The position numbers were made by a program, and so were the translations under genes. The notes beneath the pieces are model-generated. The model made no database searches and was not told where the DNA came from. It saw only the letters and a program-made list of their open reading frames with translations. From JBDZVM01 sp040255675 (lineage in GTDB: Bacteria > Actinomycetota > Actinomycetes > Acidothermales > Acidothermaceae), in the NCBI GenBank assembly GCA_040255675.1, contig JBDZVM010000006.1:1-64000 (forward strand): a DNA stretch of 64,000 nt. The letters are read 5' to 3'. Below are positions 16,169-24,572 of the stretch, one piece after another; within the stretch, counting starts at the first letter, position 1; every line of letters starts with the position of its first letter.

Positions 16169-16897
16169 ATGGGTTCGTCGTACCGACAGTTCTGCCCGGT
16201 CGCGAAGGCGATGGAGTTGCTCGACGAGCGCTGGACGATGCTCGTCATCCGCGAACTCGTCACCGGCAGCGAGCATTTCAACGAGTTGCGTCGCGGGGTG
16301 CCGCGAATGTCGCCGACCTTGCTGTCGCGTCGCCTCGCGGCACTGGTGCGCGCCGGGATCGTCGAGCGGCGAGCCGACGGCAACGAGGTGCGCTACCTGC
16401 TCACTCCCGCCGGGCGGGAGCTCGAACCGGTGGTGCGGGCGCTCGGCGCGTGGGGCACCCGGTGGATCGGCGAGATCGGCGATCAAGATCTCGACCCGAA
16501 GCTCCTGCTGTGGGACATGCACCGCAACATCGACCACAGCGCCGTGCCTGAGGGGCGATCGGTCGTGCGGTTCAGCTTCACCGACGTGCCGGTGCAGCTT
16601 CGTGATTGGTGGCTCGTCATCACCTCGGACGACGCTGACGTGTGCGACTTCGACCCCGGCCATCCGGTCGTCGTCACTGTAACCGCGAGCCTTCGGCGCA
16701 TGGTCGAGGTGTGGCGCGGCGACGTGCAATGGGCTTCCGCCGTCCGGGCGGGCGATCTTCGGGTCGAGGGCGCGGAGAGACTTCGGCGGGCGCTGCCGCG
16801 CTGGTTCACGCTCTCACCCTTTGCCGCCGTGCCTCGCCCCACGGCGCCGATCGGGGTCGGTCCGCGCGCGGGCGCGACAGCTGTGGCAGGCTCGTAA
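16169..16897 (+). CDS. HxlR-family transcriptional regulator with C-terminal sterol-carrier-like domain
   Basis: The 242-residue protein opens with the HxlR winged helix: CPVAKAMELLDERWTMLVIREL, FNELRRGVPRMSPTLLSRRL and the wing RRADGNEVRYLLTPAGREL. Cys9 in FCPVA sits where redox-responsive HxlR proteins have their sensing cysteine. Residues about 130-220 form a second domain resembling the SCP2-like C-terminus found in many actinobacterial HxlR proteins (VVVTVTASLRRMVEVWRGDVQWASAVRAGDLRVEG), probably a hydrophobic-ligand pocket. It is divergent from the methyltransferase and 29 bp upstream of the mycothiol ligase gene. Confidence 0.9.
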   Translation: MGSSYRQFCPVAKAMELLDERWTMLVIRELVTGSEHFNELRRGVPRMSPTLLSRRLAALVRAGIVERRADGNEVRYLLTPAGRELEPVVRALGAWGTRWIGEIGDQDLDPKLLLWDMHRNIDHSAVPEGRSVVRFSFTDVPVQLRDWWLVITSDDADVCDFDPGHPVVVTVTASLRRMVEVWRGDVQWASAVRAGDLRVEGAERLRRALPRWFTLSPFAAVPRPTAPIGVGPRAGATAVAGS

Positions 16898-16926
16898 CAC
16901 CGGGGACGGCGAGTAGAGGAGGCGAC

Positions 16927-18057
16927 GTGCCAGTCGCGCTTGACCAGCAACTGCGGCCCGTCACCATCGGCGACCAGGTGTTGCCGCTCGTCGGCAAAGC
17001 CCGCATTTACGTCTGCGGTGTGACTCCGTACGACGTCACGCACCTGGGCACCGCTTCGACCTACGTGTGGGTCGACGTCGCCGCTCGGCTGCTGCGCCAC
17101 CTCGGCACGGACGTCGAACTGTGCCGCAACGTGACCGACGTCGACGACGTGCTGCTCGCGGCCGCGCGTCAGGCTGGTGCGCCGTACGACGCGTTCGCCG
17201 CTGTGCAGCAATTCCAGTTCGAGCAAGACATGGCGGCACTGAACGTGCGGCGTCCGACTCACGAGCCGCGCGCCCACAACTACGTGCGGCACGTGGTCGC
17301 GCTCGCGGCCGGGTTGGTCGAGCGTGGCGTCGCTTACGTGCGTAATGGCTCGGTGTATTTCCGCGGTGCCGCCGTGCCCGAGGGTGTAGGGCTTTCTCGC
17401 GATGAAGCTATGGCGCTGTCGAACGAATTTCACGACGAGCCCGACGACCCGGCGAAGGAAAATCCGTTCGACGTCGCCGTGTGGCGAGCCGTCGACAACG
17501 GTGCGCCCGCGTGGCCGAGCCCGTGGGGGCAAGGGCGCCCGGGCTGGCACGCCGAATGCACCTCGATGGTGCTGGCCACCTACGGGTCGTCGCTCGACAT
17601 CCACGCCGGCGGCGCCGATCTGCGTTTCCCGCATCATGCGTACGAAGCCGCGCAGGGCGAGGCTTTTACCGGCGTCCGGCCGTTTTCTCGTGCCTGGATG
17701 CACGTCGGCATTGTGCACGTTGACGGCGCCAAAATGGCGAAGTCGGCGAAAAACCTCGTGCTGGTAAGCGATTTGCTGCGCGACCACCCGGCTGCGGCAG
17801 TGCGGCTGTTGTTGCTACGGCGTGCCTGGTCGCAACCGTGGACTTTCGACCGATCGCAACTTGCCGACGCCGAGCACGACCTTGAGGCGTTATTCAGCGC
17901 GTCGGCGAGGCCTGATACCAGCAGCGCCGAAAAAGCAACCGACGAGGTACTCGCCGCTTTGCGCGACAATCTCGACGTGCCGCGTGCGCTGCGAATTGCG
18001 GTCGACGAGGGCGGCACCGCCGCCCGTACCCTGGTCGAAGTGCTCGGCTTGCGCTGA
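16927..18057 (+). CDS. mshC: MshC-like cysteine ligase (mycothiol biosynthesis / CysRS-related)
   Basis: A GTG at 16927, preceded by AGAGGAGG, begins VPVALDQQLRPVTIGDQ and gives 376 residues. The core is a class I cysteinyl-tRNA synthetase fold: IYVCGVTPYDVTHLGTASTY (zinc Cys plus HIGH-like THLG), WHAECTSM (second zinc Cys), FPHHAYEAAQ and a KMAKS loop in place of KMSKS. It lacks the C-terminal anticodon-binding domains of CysS. MshC joins cysteine to glucosaminyl-inositol in mycothiol synthesis, and the TPYDxTHLG signature favours MshC over CysS. However, sequence around the HH motif and the KMAKS loop deviates from mycobacterial MshC, so a paralogue is possible. Confidence 0.75.
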   Translation: MPVALDQQLRPVTIGDQVLPLVGKARIYVCGVTPYDVTHLGTASTYVWVDVAARLLRHLGTDVELCRNVTDVDDVLLAAARQAGAPYDAFAAVQQFQFEQDMAALNVRRPTHEPRAHNYVRHVVALAAGLVERGVAYVRNGSVYFRGAAVPEGVGLSRDEAMALSNEFHDEPDDPAKENPFDVAVWRAVDNGAPAWPSPWGQGRPGWHAECTSMVLATYGSSLDIHAGGADLRFPHHAYEAAQGEAFTGVRPFSRAWMHVGIVHVDGAKMAKSAKNLVLVSDLLRDHPAAAVRLLLLRRAWSQPWTFDRSQLADAEHDLEALFSASARPDTSSAEKATDEVLAALRDNLDVPRALRIAVDEGGTAARTLVEVLGLR

Positions 18058-18107
18058 CGCGCCCACACCCGGAGTTTGTTTGACAACTGCGGGCAAACAG
18101 CACAGTA

Positions 18108-18535
18108 GATGGCTACGCGCTGGAGACAAATACGGTATCAACCAGCCGAGCGTCGCAACCCAGGCGTCTTTAGCGGACGCTTCGTGGTAACAGGTCGTCT
18201 TGGGTCCAGTCGGCGAGCCCGCTGACGCCGGCCCCCAATAGCCGCAGCCGCTGCTGACGTCGACTTCGCCGAGCAGTTGGCCGGCCAGTCGAATAACGGT
18301 GCGGGCGTCGTCGGTGGTGCGGGCAGAGTGGCCGAGCGGGTGAGAGTGGTGAAGTCGTGCAGCCGCATCTTCAAGGACACAGTGCGCTCCGTAAGACGTG
18401 ACCGCCGCAAGCGTTGCACGACCCGGCGCGACATCGAGTCGAGCACGATCGTGAGCCGGCCGACGTCGGCGATCGTGTTCGAACGTATCTTCGACGCTCA
18501 CCGACTTCGATTCCCGCTCGGCGATACAGCCCGAT
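18108..18535 (-). pseudogene. Fused fragment duplicated from dinB and the dienelactone hydrolase gene
   Basis: From 18535 down to about 18195 the sequence matches an internal part of dinB (about 20820-21165), including SVEDTFEHD, DDARTVIRLA and the WTQDDL-encoding DNA, with frameshifts. At about 18187 it jumps directly into the 3' end of the dienelactone hydrolase gene (YHEASAKDAWVATLGWLIPYLSP against YHETSARDAWVKTLDWLTRYLSP at 19830-19910). Gene order matches the intact locus at 19.8-21.9 kb but about 0.9 kb in between is deleted. No functional protein is expected. The remaining intergenic stretch 18541-18837 shows nothing else I can support. Confidence 0.85.
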
Positions 18536-18837
18536 CGCCGACGTCATCCCATTTATAGCCGAAAAACAGGTTTAGTCGATAGAGCGTGACACGACACCAC
18601 CTGTCTGCTACATTCCTCGTGGTGATCTTACGCTGGCCGCACAACGGGGGCAGGCGATCACTCATCGGCGGCTGGTACCACCCTCGCCCGCTAACCGATG
18701 TACGCCGCGGACCGCGTCCGCAGCGACATGCGCACGCGAGGCGGCTGCAGGGCCGATTTTTCCCCTTCCCCGGGCCACGACGTCAACCATCCGCGTGTGC
18801 GGACGTGTATTCCACATCACTCGCGAAGGGGTAAACG

Positions 18838-19281
18838 ATGTTCCGAAGGTTTGCGCGTCGGGCGGCTTACGTTGCGATCGCGCTTTGCATGGCTCTCGGC
18901 TTCAACGCCGAATCCGCGTTGGCCAACACCAACCCGGGTCCCGTCAACACCTCCTACTACTTCAACACCAATCTCTACGGCTCGACGCACTTCACGGTCT
19001 ACAACGGCACATCCAGTGGAAACGGCAGCGTGACCCTTCAGCTCTGGGGGAATTACGGCCCCACGGAATACGTGGCAATGGATATCGAGATCCAAACGTG
19101 TGGCTTCTGGGGCTGCCACTGGGACGGCAAGACCGTCGGGGGTGAGTGCGACCGCTACCTTTACAACGGCGTCTACGCCGAGTGCGATTGGAGTGTGCCG
19201 ATCAGCAATACACTGCATCGGATCGACTTCCATGAGCTTTCCGGCAATCAGTACATCGGTGGAAAGGCCACCATTAAGTAA
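18838..19281 (+). CDS. Small secreted Cys/Tyr-rich protein, unknown family
   Basis: The ATG at 18838 follows GAAGGGG and gives 147 residues. A signal peptide is clear (MFRRFARRAAYVAIALCMALGF, cleavage near SALA|NT). The mature protein of about 117 residues is rich in Asn, Tyr, Gly and Thr and has four cysteines clustered as IQTCGFWGCHWDG and GGECDRYLYNGVYAECDW, suggesting two disulfides in a beta-rich fold. No known domain is recognised. A 13-bp-stem hairpin follows the stop, so it is probably expressed alone. The composition is similar in style to the other exported proteins of this window (12850-14118, 57333-58214). Confidence 0.75.
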   Translation: MFRRFARRAAYVAIALCMALGFNAESALANTNPGPVNTSYYFNTNLYGSTHFTVYNGTSSGNGSVTLQLWGNYGPTEYVAMDIEIQTCGFWGCHWDGKTVGGECDRYLYNGVYAECDWSVPISNTLHRIDFHELSGNQYIGGKATIK

Positions 19282-19288
19282 CGCGCGT

Positions 19289-19326
19289 GAGGGTGCTACC
19301 ACCGGGGTTCCCTTGGTAGCACCCTC
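19289..19326 (+). terminator. Hairpin after the small secreted-protein gene
   Basis: GAGGGTGCTACCA (19289-19301) pairs perfectly with TGGTAGCACCCTC (19314-19326) around a 12-nt loop, 8 bp after the stop codon. No U-run follows, but uridine-poor terminators are common in high-GC actinobacteria. Confidence 0.7.
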
Positions 19327-19351
19327 AGCAAGACAACCTAGAGGACGACCG

Positions 19352-19876
19352 ATGAGATGGACCCACCGCCGCATTGCCGTTGCTGTAGTGCTCTACGCCC
19401 TCTATGCCCAGCAGCTCTACCAATATTTGCTTGAGCCAGTGGTCCATTTCCGCGGTGAGACGCGACCGGTAAACTTTGTGCCGTTCAAGACCATCTACGG
19501 CTACCTCACAGATCCAGGCACACCGCTCGGGCACCGCGCCTACGAGCTCGCGGGAAACCTGCTCGTATTCGCACCCATCGCCCTGCTGCTCGCGTTGAGC
19601 CTGCGACGGTTCGAAATTTGGCCGATCCTGCTCGTTAGCCTCGGGTTGTCGCTCACCGTCGAAACCCTGCAATACGCGCTCGCGACCTGGCGATCGGCTG
19701 ACATCGATGACGTGATCTGCAACGTATCCGGTGCTGCCATCGCATACGTGCTCATCGCGGCCATCTTGCACCTTATTCGACCCGACCGCTTCCCTTCCTT
19801 ACGCCCGCGGTCCGCGAGGCCGAACTCGCCTAGCGAACAGGAGACAAGTACCGCGTCAGCCAGTCGAGCGTCTTGA
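19352..19876 (+). CDS. VanZ-like membrane protein
   Basis: The ATG at 19352 behind GAGGACG gives 174 residues starting MRWTHRRIAVAVVLYALY. The VanZ-like pattern is visible: an N-terminal helix, VNFVPFKTIYGYL, a GNLLVFAPIALLLAL helix, LLVSLGLSLTVETLQYAL and the acidic DIDDVICNVSGAAIAYVL before the last helix (four membrane helices). Homologues include teicoplanin-resistance VanZ, but most are generic envelope proteins, so resistance should not be assumed. The gene runs 47 bp into the 3' end of the convergent hydrolase gene. Confidence 0.88.
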   Translation: MRWTHRRIAVAVVLYALYAQQLYQYLLEPVVHFRGETRPVNFVPFKTIYGYLTDPGTPLGHRAYELAGNLLVFAPIALLLALSLRRFEIWPILLVSLGLSLTVETLQYALATWRSADIDDVICNVSGAAIAYVLIAAILHLIRPDRFPSLRPRSARPNSPSEQETSTASASRAS

Positions 19877-20549
19877 CCCAAGCGTCTCTCGCCGAAGTTT
19901 CGTGGTAGGCGGCCGGGCGGGCGTCGCAGTGGAATCCGTGGCCTGCTTCGGCGTAGCGCACAATATTCGTCGGCACGTTAGATTTCGCCGCTTCGCCACG
20001 CAACAATTCCACGTGCTCGGGCGGAATGGCGTTGTCGCGGTCGCCGAACAGGCCCAGCCACGGTGTCTGCAATGTCGGCGCTAGCGAAGCCAGACCTGGA
20101 AATCCGAATCGGCCTTCGACGATGCCTCCGCCGTAGAACGTGACCGCCGCCCCTAATGCGTGGTCGCACGCCGTGACGAGCGAAATCGAGCCGCCCATGC
20201 AGAAGCCCACGATCCCGACCGACGGCGCCGCGAAGCCCTGAACAGCAAGGTGTTTGAGCGTCTCGCCGATATCTTCTCTAGTGCCTTCGGGGGTGAAGTT
20301 CGCCATGTGCGCTTTCGCTGTCGGCAGGTCGTCGTATGAAATCTCGTTCACGCCGTCGCGGTGGAAAAGCTGAGGCGCCACCGCGTGATACCCCTGGCCA
20401 GCGAACCGCCGCGCGACATCAGTGATGTGGTGGTTGACCCCAAACGCCTCCTGCACCACGACAACCGCGCCTCGCGCTTTTTCAGGCCGAACTTCGTAGA
20501 TCGGAAGCCCGCCGTCCGCTTCGACTGTATTTTCGCTTGCGATCTTCAT
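19830..20549 (-). CDS. Dienelactone hydrolase family protein
   Basis: Starting at ATG 20549 (MKIASENTVEADGG; a GTG at 20558 is also in frame) gives 239 residues. The alpha/beta-hydrolase shows the Cys nucleophile elbow GIVGFCMGGSIS, the oxyanion region VVVVQEAFGVNHHITDVARRFA, an acid in LGLFGDRDNAIP and the catalytic His in EAGHGFHCD. These are the Cys-Asp-His triad marks of dienelactone hydrolase-type enzymes of the beta-ketoadipate route, though many family members hydrolyse other esters. It lies 25 bp after dinB on the same strand. A truncated copy of its 3' end occurs near 18110-18187. Confidence 0.92.
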   Translation of the reverse strand: MKIASENTVEADGGLPIYEVRPEKARGAVVVVQEAFGVNHHITDVARRFAGQGYHAVAPQLFHRDGVNEISYDDLPTAKAHMANFTPEGTREDIGETLKHLAVQGFAAPSVGIVGFCMGGSISLVTACDHALGAAVTFYGGGIVEGRFGFPGLASLAPTLQTPWLGLFGDRDNAIPPEHVELLRGEAAKSNVPTNIVRYAEAGHGFHCDARPAAYHETSARDAWVKTLDWLTRYLSPVR

Positions 20550-20573
20550 AACGGCCACCGTAGTACCGGCGTT

Positions 20574-21926
20574 TCAACCGGACGTCGCCACCCCGCGAAG
20601 CCGCGGGTCGTCCATCTTGAAGCTGCGCATCGCGCCCGGCGGGGTGTCGCGGGTCTCGAAGCGCACGGTGACCCAGCCCGACCCGGCGCCCTGCACCCAG
20701 CCGGGCCCGTAGATCTCGTGCACCACGTCGCGCCCCGGCACATAAACGCGTTCAGACGACGGCGAAACCTCCGCGTCTTTTTCGTCGTCCGATACTTCTA
20801 AAACGGGGGAACCAAACAGGTCGTCTTGGGTCCAGTCGGCGAGCCCGCTGACGCCGACCCCCAATAGCCGCAGCCCGCCGCTCACGTCGACTTCGTGCAG
20901 CAGTTGTCGAGCCAGTCGTATCACCGTGCGGGCGTCGTCGGTGGGCGCGGGCAGCGTGGTCGAGCGGGTGAGAGTCGTGAAGTCGTGCAGCCGCATCTTC
21001 ACCGACACGGTGCGCCCGGAAAGGCGTGACCGCCGCAACCGATGCACGACCCGGCGCGACATCGAGTCGAGCACGACCGTGAGCCGGCCGACGTCGGCGA
21101 TGTCGTGTTCGAACGTGTCTTCGACGCTCACCGACTTCGACTCCCGCTCGGCGATGACAGCCCGGTCGTCGAGGCCGTGCGCCATCAGCCACAACCCGCG
21201 GCCGTGCGCCTTGCCGAGCGCGCCGACGACGTCGCTTTCGGGCAGGTCGGCGAGGTCGGCGATCGTGCGCACGCCGATCGCGCGCAGCCGGACGGCGGTG
21301 GCCGGCCCGACGCCCGGCAGCCGGGTGATCTGAAGCGGCCACAACACCTCGGTCTCGGAGCCCGCGCCCACCACGAGAAGGCCGTCGGGTTTGTCGAGAT
21401 CGGAAGCGATTTTCGCGATCAGTTTCGAGGTGCCCGCGCCGACCGACACCGTGAGGCCGGTCATGGCGTGCACCTTTTCTTTCAACGTCGCGGCGAGGGC
21501 GCGCACGGCGTCGTCCGATATGTCGCCGTGACCGCCGGCTTCGAGGTCGACGTACGCCTCGTCGAGTGAGAGCGGCTCGACGAGCGGCGAAAGTTCGCGC
21601 AGCAGCGACATCACGATCGTGCTCTCCGCGTGATAGGCGGAGAAGCGCGGCACCAGGAACGCGGCCTTCGGACAGCGGGCGCGGGCCTCGACGGTCGACA
21701 TCGCGGAGCGGACGCCGAAGACCCGCGCCTCGTAACTCGCGGTGGCGACCACGCCGCGGTTACCGACACCGCCGACGATCACCGGCTTGCCGCGAAGTGA
21801 CGGTTTGTCGCGCTGCTCGACCGAGGCGTAAAACGCGTCGAGATCCGCGTGCAAGATCGACGGGTTCGGCCGCGGACGCGGCAGCGGCGCCTCGCCGACC
21901 CGATCTCGCACGCTCACGCGGCACAT
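20574..21926 (-). CDS. dinB: DNA polymerase IV (Y-family, DinB)
   Basis: The ATG at 21926 behind AGGAAGGG gives 450 residues. Palm motifs are intact: ILHADLDAFYASVEQRDKPSL (first metal Asp), RGVVATASYEARVFGVRSAM and the catalytic SLDEAYVDLE. The helix-hairpin-helix thumb (ITRLPGVGPATAVRLRAIG) and little-finger domain (RTVSVKMRLHDFTTLTRS) follow. A C-terminal extension of about 60 residues (ERVYVPGRDVVHEIYGPGWVQGAG) is typical of actinobacterial DinB2/DinP. It performs error-prone translesion synthesis. It is divergent from paaA. An internal part is duplicated as a pseudogene at 18195-18535. Confidence 0.95.
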   Translation of the reverse strand: MCRVSVRDRVGEAPLPRPRPNPSILHADLDAFYASVEQRDKPSLRGKPVIVGGVGNRGVVATASYEARVFGVRSAMSTVEARARCPKAAFLVPRFSAYHAESTIVMSLLRELSPLVEPLSLDEAYVDLEAGGHGDISDDAVRALAATLKEKVHAMTGLTVSVGAGTSKLIAKIASDLDKPDGLLVVGAGSETEVLWPLQITRLPGVGPATAVRLRAIGVRTIADLADLPESDVVGALGKAHGRGLWLMAHGLDDRAVIAERESKSVSVEDTFEHDIADVGRLTVVLDSMSRRVVHRLRRSRLSGRTVSVKMRLHDFTTLTRSTTLPAPTDDARTVIRLARQLLHEVDVSGGLRLLGVGVSGLADWTQDDLFGSPVLEVSDDEKDAEVSPSSERVYVPGRDVVHEIYGPGWVQGAGSGWVTVRFETRDTPPGAMRSFKMDDPRLRGVATSG

Positions 21927-22006
21927 TCTTTCCCTTCCTGGCGACAGTGGGCCGCGTTCGGGTCGTGGCCGACCTAGGCTGGGAAGCAGCCGGGAGGTGA
22001 CAAGCG

Positions 22007-23026
22007 ATGGCGGACGGCGCAAAGCAGCCGACTCCTGGCGTCGGCGCGGCCTCGCCCGTCGCCGATCAACTGGAAGCCCGGTTCCAAGCGCTGATCGACG
22101 CCGACGAACGAATCGAACCGCGCGACTGGATCCCCGAGGCGTATCGCCAGACGTTGATCCGCCAGATCGCGCAGCACGCGCATTCGGAGATCATCGGTAT
22201 GCAGCCGGAAGGAAACTGGATCACCCGCGCGCCATCGCTGAAGCGCAAGGCAATCTTGATGGCGAAGGTGCAAGACGAAGCCGGCCACGGGCTCTACCTG
22301 TATGGCGCCGCCGAAACCCTAGGGGTCGATCGCGGCGAGTTGCTCGACCTGCTGCACACGCGCAAGCAGAAGTACTCGAGCATTTTCAACTATCCGACGC
22401 TGACGTGGGCCGACATCGGCGCGATCGGCTGGCTGGTCGACGGCGCGGCGATAACGAATCAAGTTCCGCTGTGTCGCTGCTCGTACGGGCCGTACGCGCG
22501 CGCGATGATTCGAATCTGCAAGGAAGAATCCTTTCATCAACGGCAGGGCTTCGATATTTTGCTTACCTTGTCGAACGGCACGCCGGAGCAACATGAGATG
22601 GCGCAAGACGCGGTCAACCGCTGGTGGTGGCCGTCGCTCATGATGTTCGGCCCGCCCGACGAGAAATCGGCACATTCGGCGCAGTCGATGGCATGGGGAA
22701 TCAAGCGGTTCTCCAACGACGAGCTTCGGCGCAAGTTCGTCGACATGACCGTGCCGCAAGCCCGCGTCCTCAGGTTGACGTTGCCCGACCCCGACCTTCA
22801 CTGGAACGACGAGACCGGGCATTACGACTTCGGCGAGATCGACTGGTCTGAGTTCGAACGCGTTGTGAAGGGGCATGGTCCGTGCAACGAGCAGCGCCTG
22901 GCACATCGCGTTCGCGCGCACGAGCAGGGGGCCTGGGTGCGCGAGGCGGCCGCGGCGTACGCGGCGAAGCAGGCGGCAAGGCTCGAGGCACAGCTCGAGG
23001 CACGGCGAAGCGGGGCGGTGGCATGA
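22007..23026 (+). CDS. paaA: 1,2-phenylacetyl-CoA epoxidase, catalytic subunit PaaA
   Basis: The ATG at 22007 follows GGGAGGTGA. The 339-residue protein carries the diiron carboxylate fold of PaaA with HAHSEIIGMQPEGNWI, KVQDEAGHGLYLYGAAETLG and CKEESFHQRQGFDILL, supplying the Glu/His iron ligands. The multicomponent monooxygenase PaaABCE epoxidises phenylacetyl-CoA to ring-1,2-epoxide, the first ring step of aerobic phenylacetate breakdown. It opens the paaABCDE operon; its TGA overlaps the paaB ATG. No other paa gene (paaK, paaG, paaH, paaJ) is in the immediate vicinity except paaN at 29408. Confidence 0.97.
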   Translation: MADGAKQPTPGVGAASPVADQLEARFQALIDADERIEPRDWIPEAYRQTLIRQIAQHAHSEIIGMQPEGNWITRAPSLKRKAILMAKVQDEAGHGLYLYGAAETLGVDRGELLDLLHTRKQKYSSIFNYPTLTWADIGAIGWLVDGAAITNQVPLCRCSYGPYARAMIRICKEESFHQRQGFDILLTLSNGTPEQHEMAQDAVNRWWWPSLMMFGPPDEKSAHSAQSMAWGIKRFSNDELRRKFVDMTVPQARVLRLTLPDPDLHWNDETGHYDFGEIDWSEFERVVKGHGPCNEQRLAHRVRAHEQGAWVREAAAAYAAKQAARLEAQLEARRSGAVA

Positions 23027-23313
23027 GCGGAGAGCAGTCGACTCCGTTGTGGGAAGTTTTCGTGCGCTCCAGGCGAGGGCTGTCGCATGTGCACGCCGGA
23101 AGTTTGCACGCGGCGGACGCCGAGATGGCGTTGCGCAACGCGCGCGATGTCTACACCCGTCGCGGCGAAGGAGTGAGCATATGGGTCGTGCCGTCGGCAC
23201 AGATCCGCGCGTCGACGCCCGACGAAAAAGACCCCTTCTTCGCCCCGAGCGCCGATAAGGTCTACCGGCATCCGACCTTCTACACCCTGCCGGAGGAGGT
23301 GCGACAGATGTGA
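23023..23313 (+). CDS. paaB: 1,2-phenylacetyl-CoA epoxidase subunit PaaB
   Basis: The 96-residue protein starts at the ATG overlapping the paaA stop (ATGA). The usual PaaB sequence is present: LWEVFVRSRRGLSHVHAGSL, DAEMALRNARDVYTRRGEG and SIWVVPSAQI. PaaB is a small bridging subunit required for complex stability, with no catalytic residues. The gene ends ATGTGA, which contains the GTG start of paaC, so translation is coupled. Confidence 0.96.
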   Translation: MSGEQSTPLWEVFVRSRRGLSHVHAGSLHAADAEMALRNARDVYTRRGEGVSIWVVPSAQIRASTPDEKDPFFAPSADKVYRHPTFYTLPEEVRQM

Positions 23314-24080
23314 GCGGCTTCGACCTCATGGAATCGCCGCTGTTCACCTACGCGCTGCGGCTGGGTGACGACGCGCTCATCTTGGCGCAGCGGCTATCGG
23401 AGTGGGCGTCTCGCGCGCCCGAAATCGAAGAAGACATCGCGCTTACCAACATCGCGCTCGATCTGCTCGGCCAGGCACGAACGCTGCTCGACTACGCGGG
23501 TGTCGTCGAAGGCGAGGGTCGCGACGAAGACGACCTCGCCTACCTGCGCACCGAGCGCGAGTTCTTCAACGTGCACTTGGTCGAGCAAGAAAACGGCGAC
23601 TTCGCGCACACGATCGCCCGGCAGTTGTTCTTCAGCACCTACCAGCTCGCGCTCTACGAAGAATTGCTCAGCTCGAGCGACGAAACGCTCGCCGGAGTCG
23701 CGGCCAAAGGCGTGAAAGAGGCGGCCTACCACCACGATCACGCGATGCAATGGACCATGCGCCTCGGCGACGGCACCGAAGACAGCCACCAGCGTATGCA
23801 AGCGGCGGCCGATCGTCTCTGGCCTTACACGGCAGAGATGTTCGAGCCGGACGACGTCGAGAAGTCTCTCGTCGGCAAGGGAATTGCGGTCGACGCGGCC
23901 TCGTTGAAGCCGCGATGGGATCGCTCGATCGCCGAGGTGTTCAGCTCAGCGACGCTGACGATGCCGCACAGCGTGTGGTTTTCTCACGGCGGCCGTCGCG
24001 GCGTGCACACTGAATGCTTCGGTTATTTACTCGCCGAGATGCAATATTTGCACCGCATTCATCCGGGCGCTTCGTGGTGA
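23310..24080 (+). CDS. paaC: 1,2-phenylacetyl-CoA epoxidase, structural subunit PaaC
   Basis: A GTG at 23310 overlaps the paaB stop; the product has 256 residues. It resembles PaaA in fold but is the structural partner: LSEWASRAPEIEEDIALTNIALDLLGQARTLL near the N-terminus, then FFSTYQLALYEELLSSSDE and AAYHHDHAMQWTMRLGDGTEDS. It forms the heterodimer with PaaA. Its stop overlaps the paaD start. Length and motifs are normal for the family. Confidence 0.96.
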   Translation: MSGFDLMESPLFTYALRLGDDALILAQRLSEWASRAPEIEEDIALTNIALDLLGQARTLLDYAGVVEGEGRDEDDLAYLRTEREFFNVHLVEQENGDFAHTIARQLFFSTYQLALYEELLSSSDETLAGVAAKGVKEAAYHHDHAMQWTMRLGDGTEDSHQRMQAAADRLWPYTAEMFEPDDVEKSLVGKGIAVDAASLKPRWDRSIAEVFSSATLTMPHSVWFSHGGRRGVHTECFGYLLAEMQYLHRIHPGASW

Positions 24081-24559
24081 GAACGCTTCTTCCTGCGGCA
24101 CGCGTACGAGAGGTGTGCGAAGCGGTGCCCGACCCTGAGCTCCCGATGGTGACGATCGGCGATCTCGGTATCGTGCGCGATGTTTCTACCGCCGATGGCC
24201 GTGTCGAAATCGTGCTGACGCCCACCTATTCCGGGTGCCCGGCAACCGAAGTGATTCGTGACGACGTGCGCGAAGCTTTACGCCGTCACGGGTTTTCCGA
24301 CGTCATAATCCGGACGGCGCTGACGCCCGCCTGGACCACCGACTGGATCACCGAAGCCGGACGACGCAAGCTCGCCGCGAACGGCATCGTGCCGCCGTCC
24401 CCGGCCGGCAGCGTGATTGATTTGTCGCTCGGCGTGCGCTGCCCGCGTTGCGGTTCCGTCGAGACGAAACTCGTCAGCAGGTTCGGATCGACGCCGTGCC
24501 AGGCGATGTACCGCTGCACCAACTGCCTGGAGCCGTTCGACCGCGTGAAGCCTCACTGA
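24077..24559 (+). CDS. paaD: Phenylacetate degradation protein PaaD (Fe-S assembly, MIP18 family)
   Basis: Overlapping GTG codons at 24074 and 24077 sit inside the paaC stop; 24077 gives 160 residues. The N-terminal DUF59/MIP18 domain (VCEAVPDPELPMVTIGDLGIV, TPTYSGCPATEVI) is followed by the PaaD-specific zinc-ribbon tail (CPRCGS and CTNCLEPFD). PaaD is thought to mature the iron-sulfur cluster of the PaaE reductase. It is placed between paaC and paaE, as in most paa operons. Confidence 0.95.
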   Translation: MRTLLPAARVREVCEAVPDPELPMVTIGDLGIVRDVSTADGRVEIVLTPTYSGCPATEVIRDDVREALRRHGFSDVIIRTALTPAWTTDWITEAGRRKLAANGIVPPSPAGSVIDLSLGVRCPRCGSVETKLVSRFGSTPCQAMYRCTNCLEPFDRVKPH

Positions 24560-24572
24560 GGGCGGCACTCAC

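Noticed and set aside
16927..18057. Housekeeping cysteinyl-tRNA synthetase (cysS)
   Set aside because: At 376 residues it lacks the anticodon-binding domains, and the TPYDxTHLG motif fits MshC better.
19352..19876. Glycopeptide resistance gene vanZ
   Set aside because: The fold is VanZ-like, but no van genes are nearby and most VanZ-like proteins are not resistance factors.
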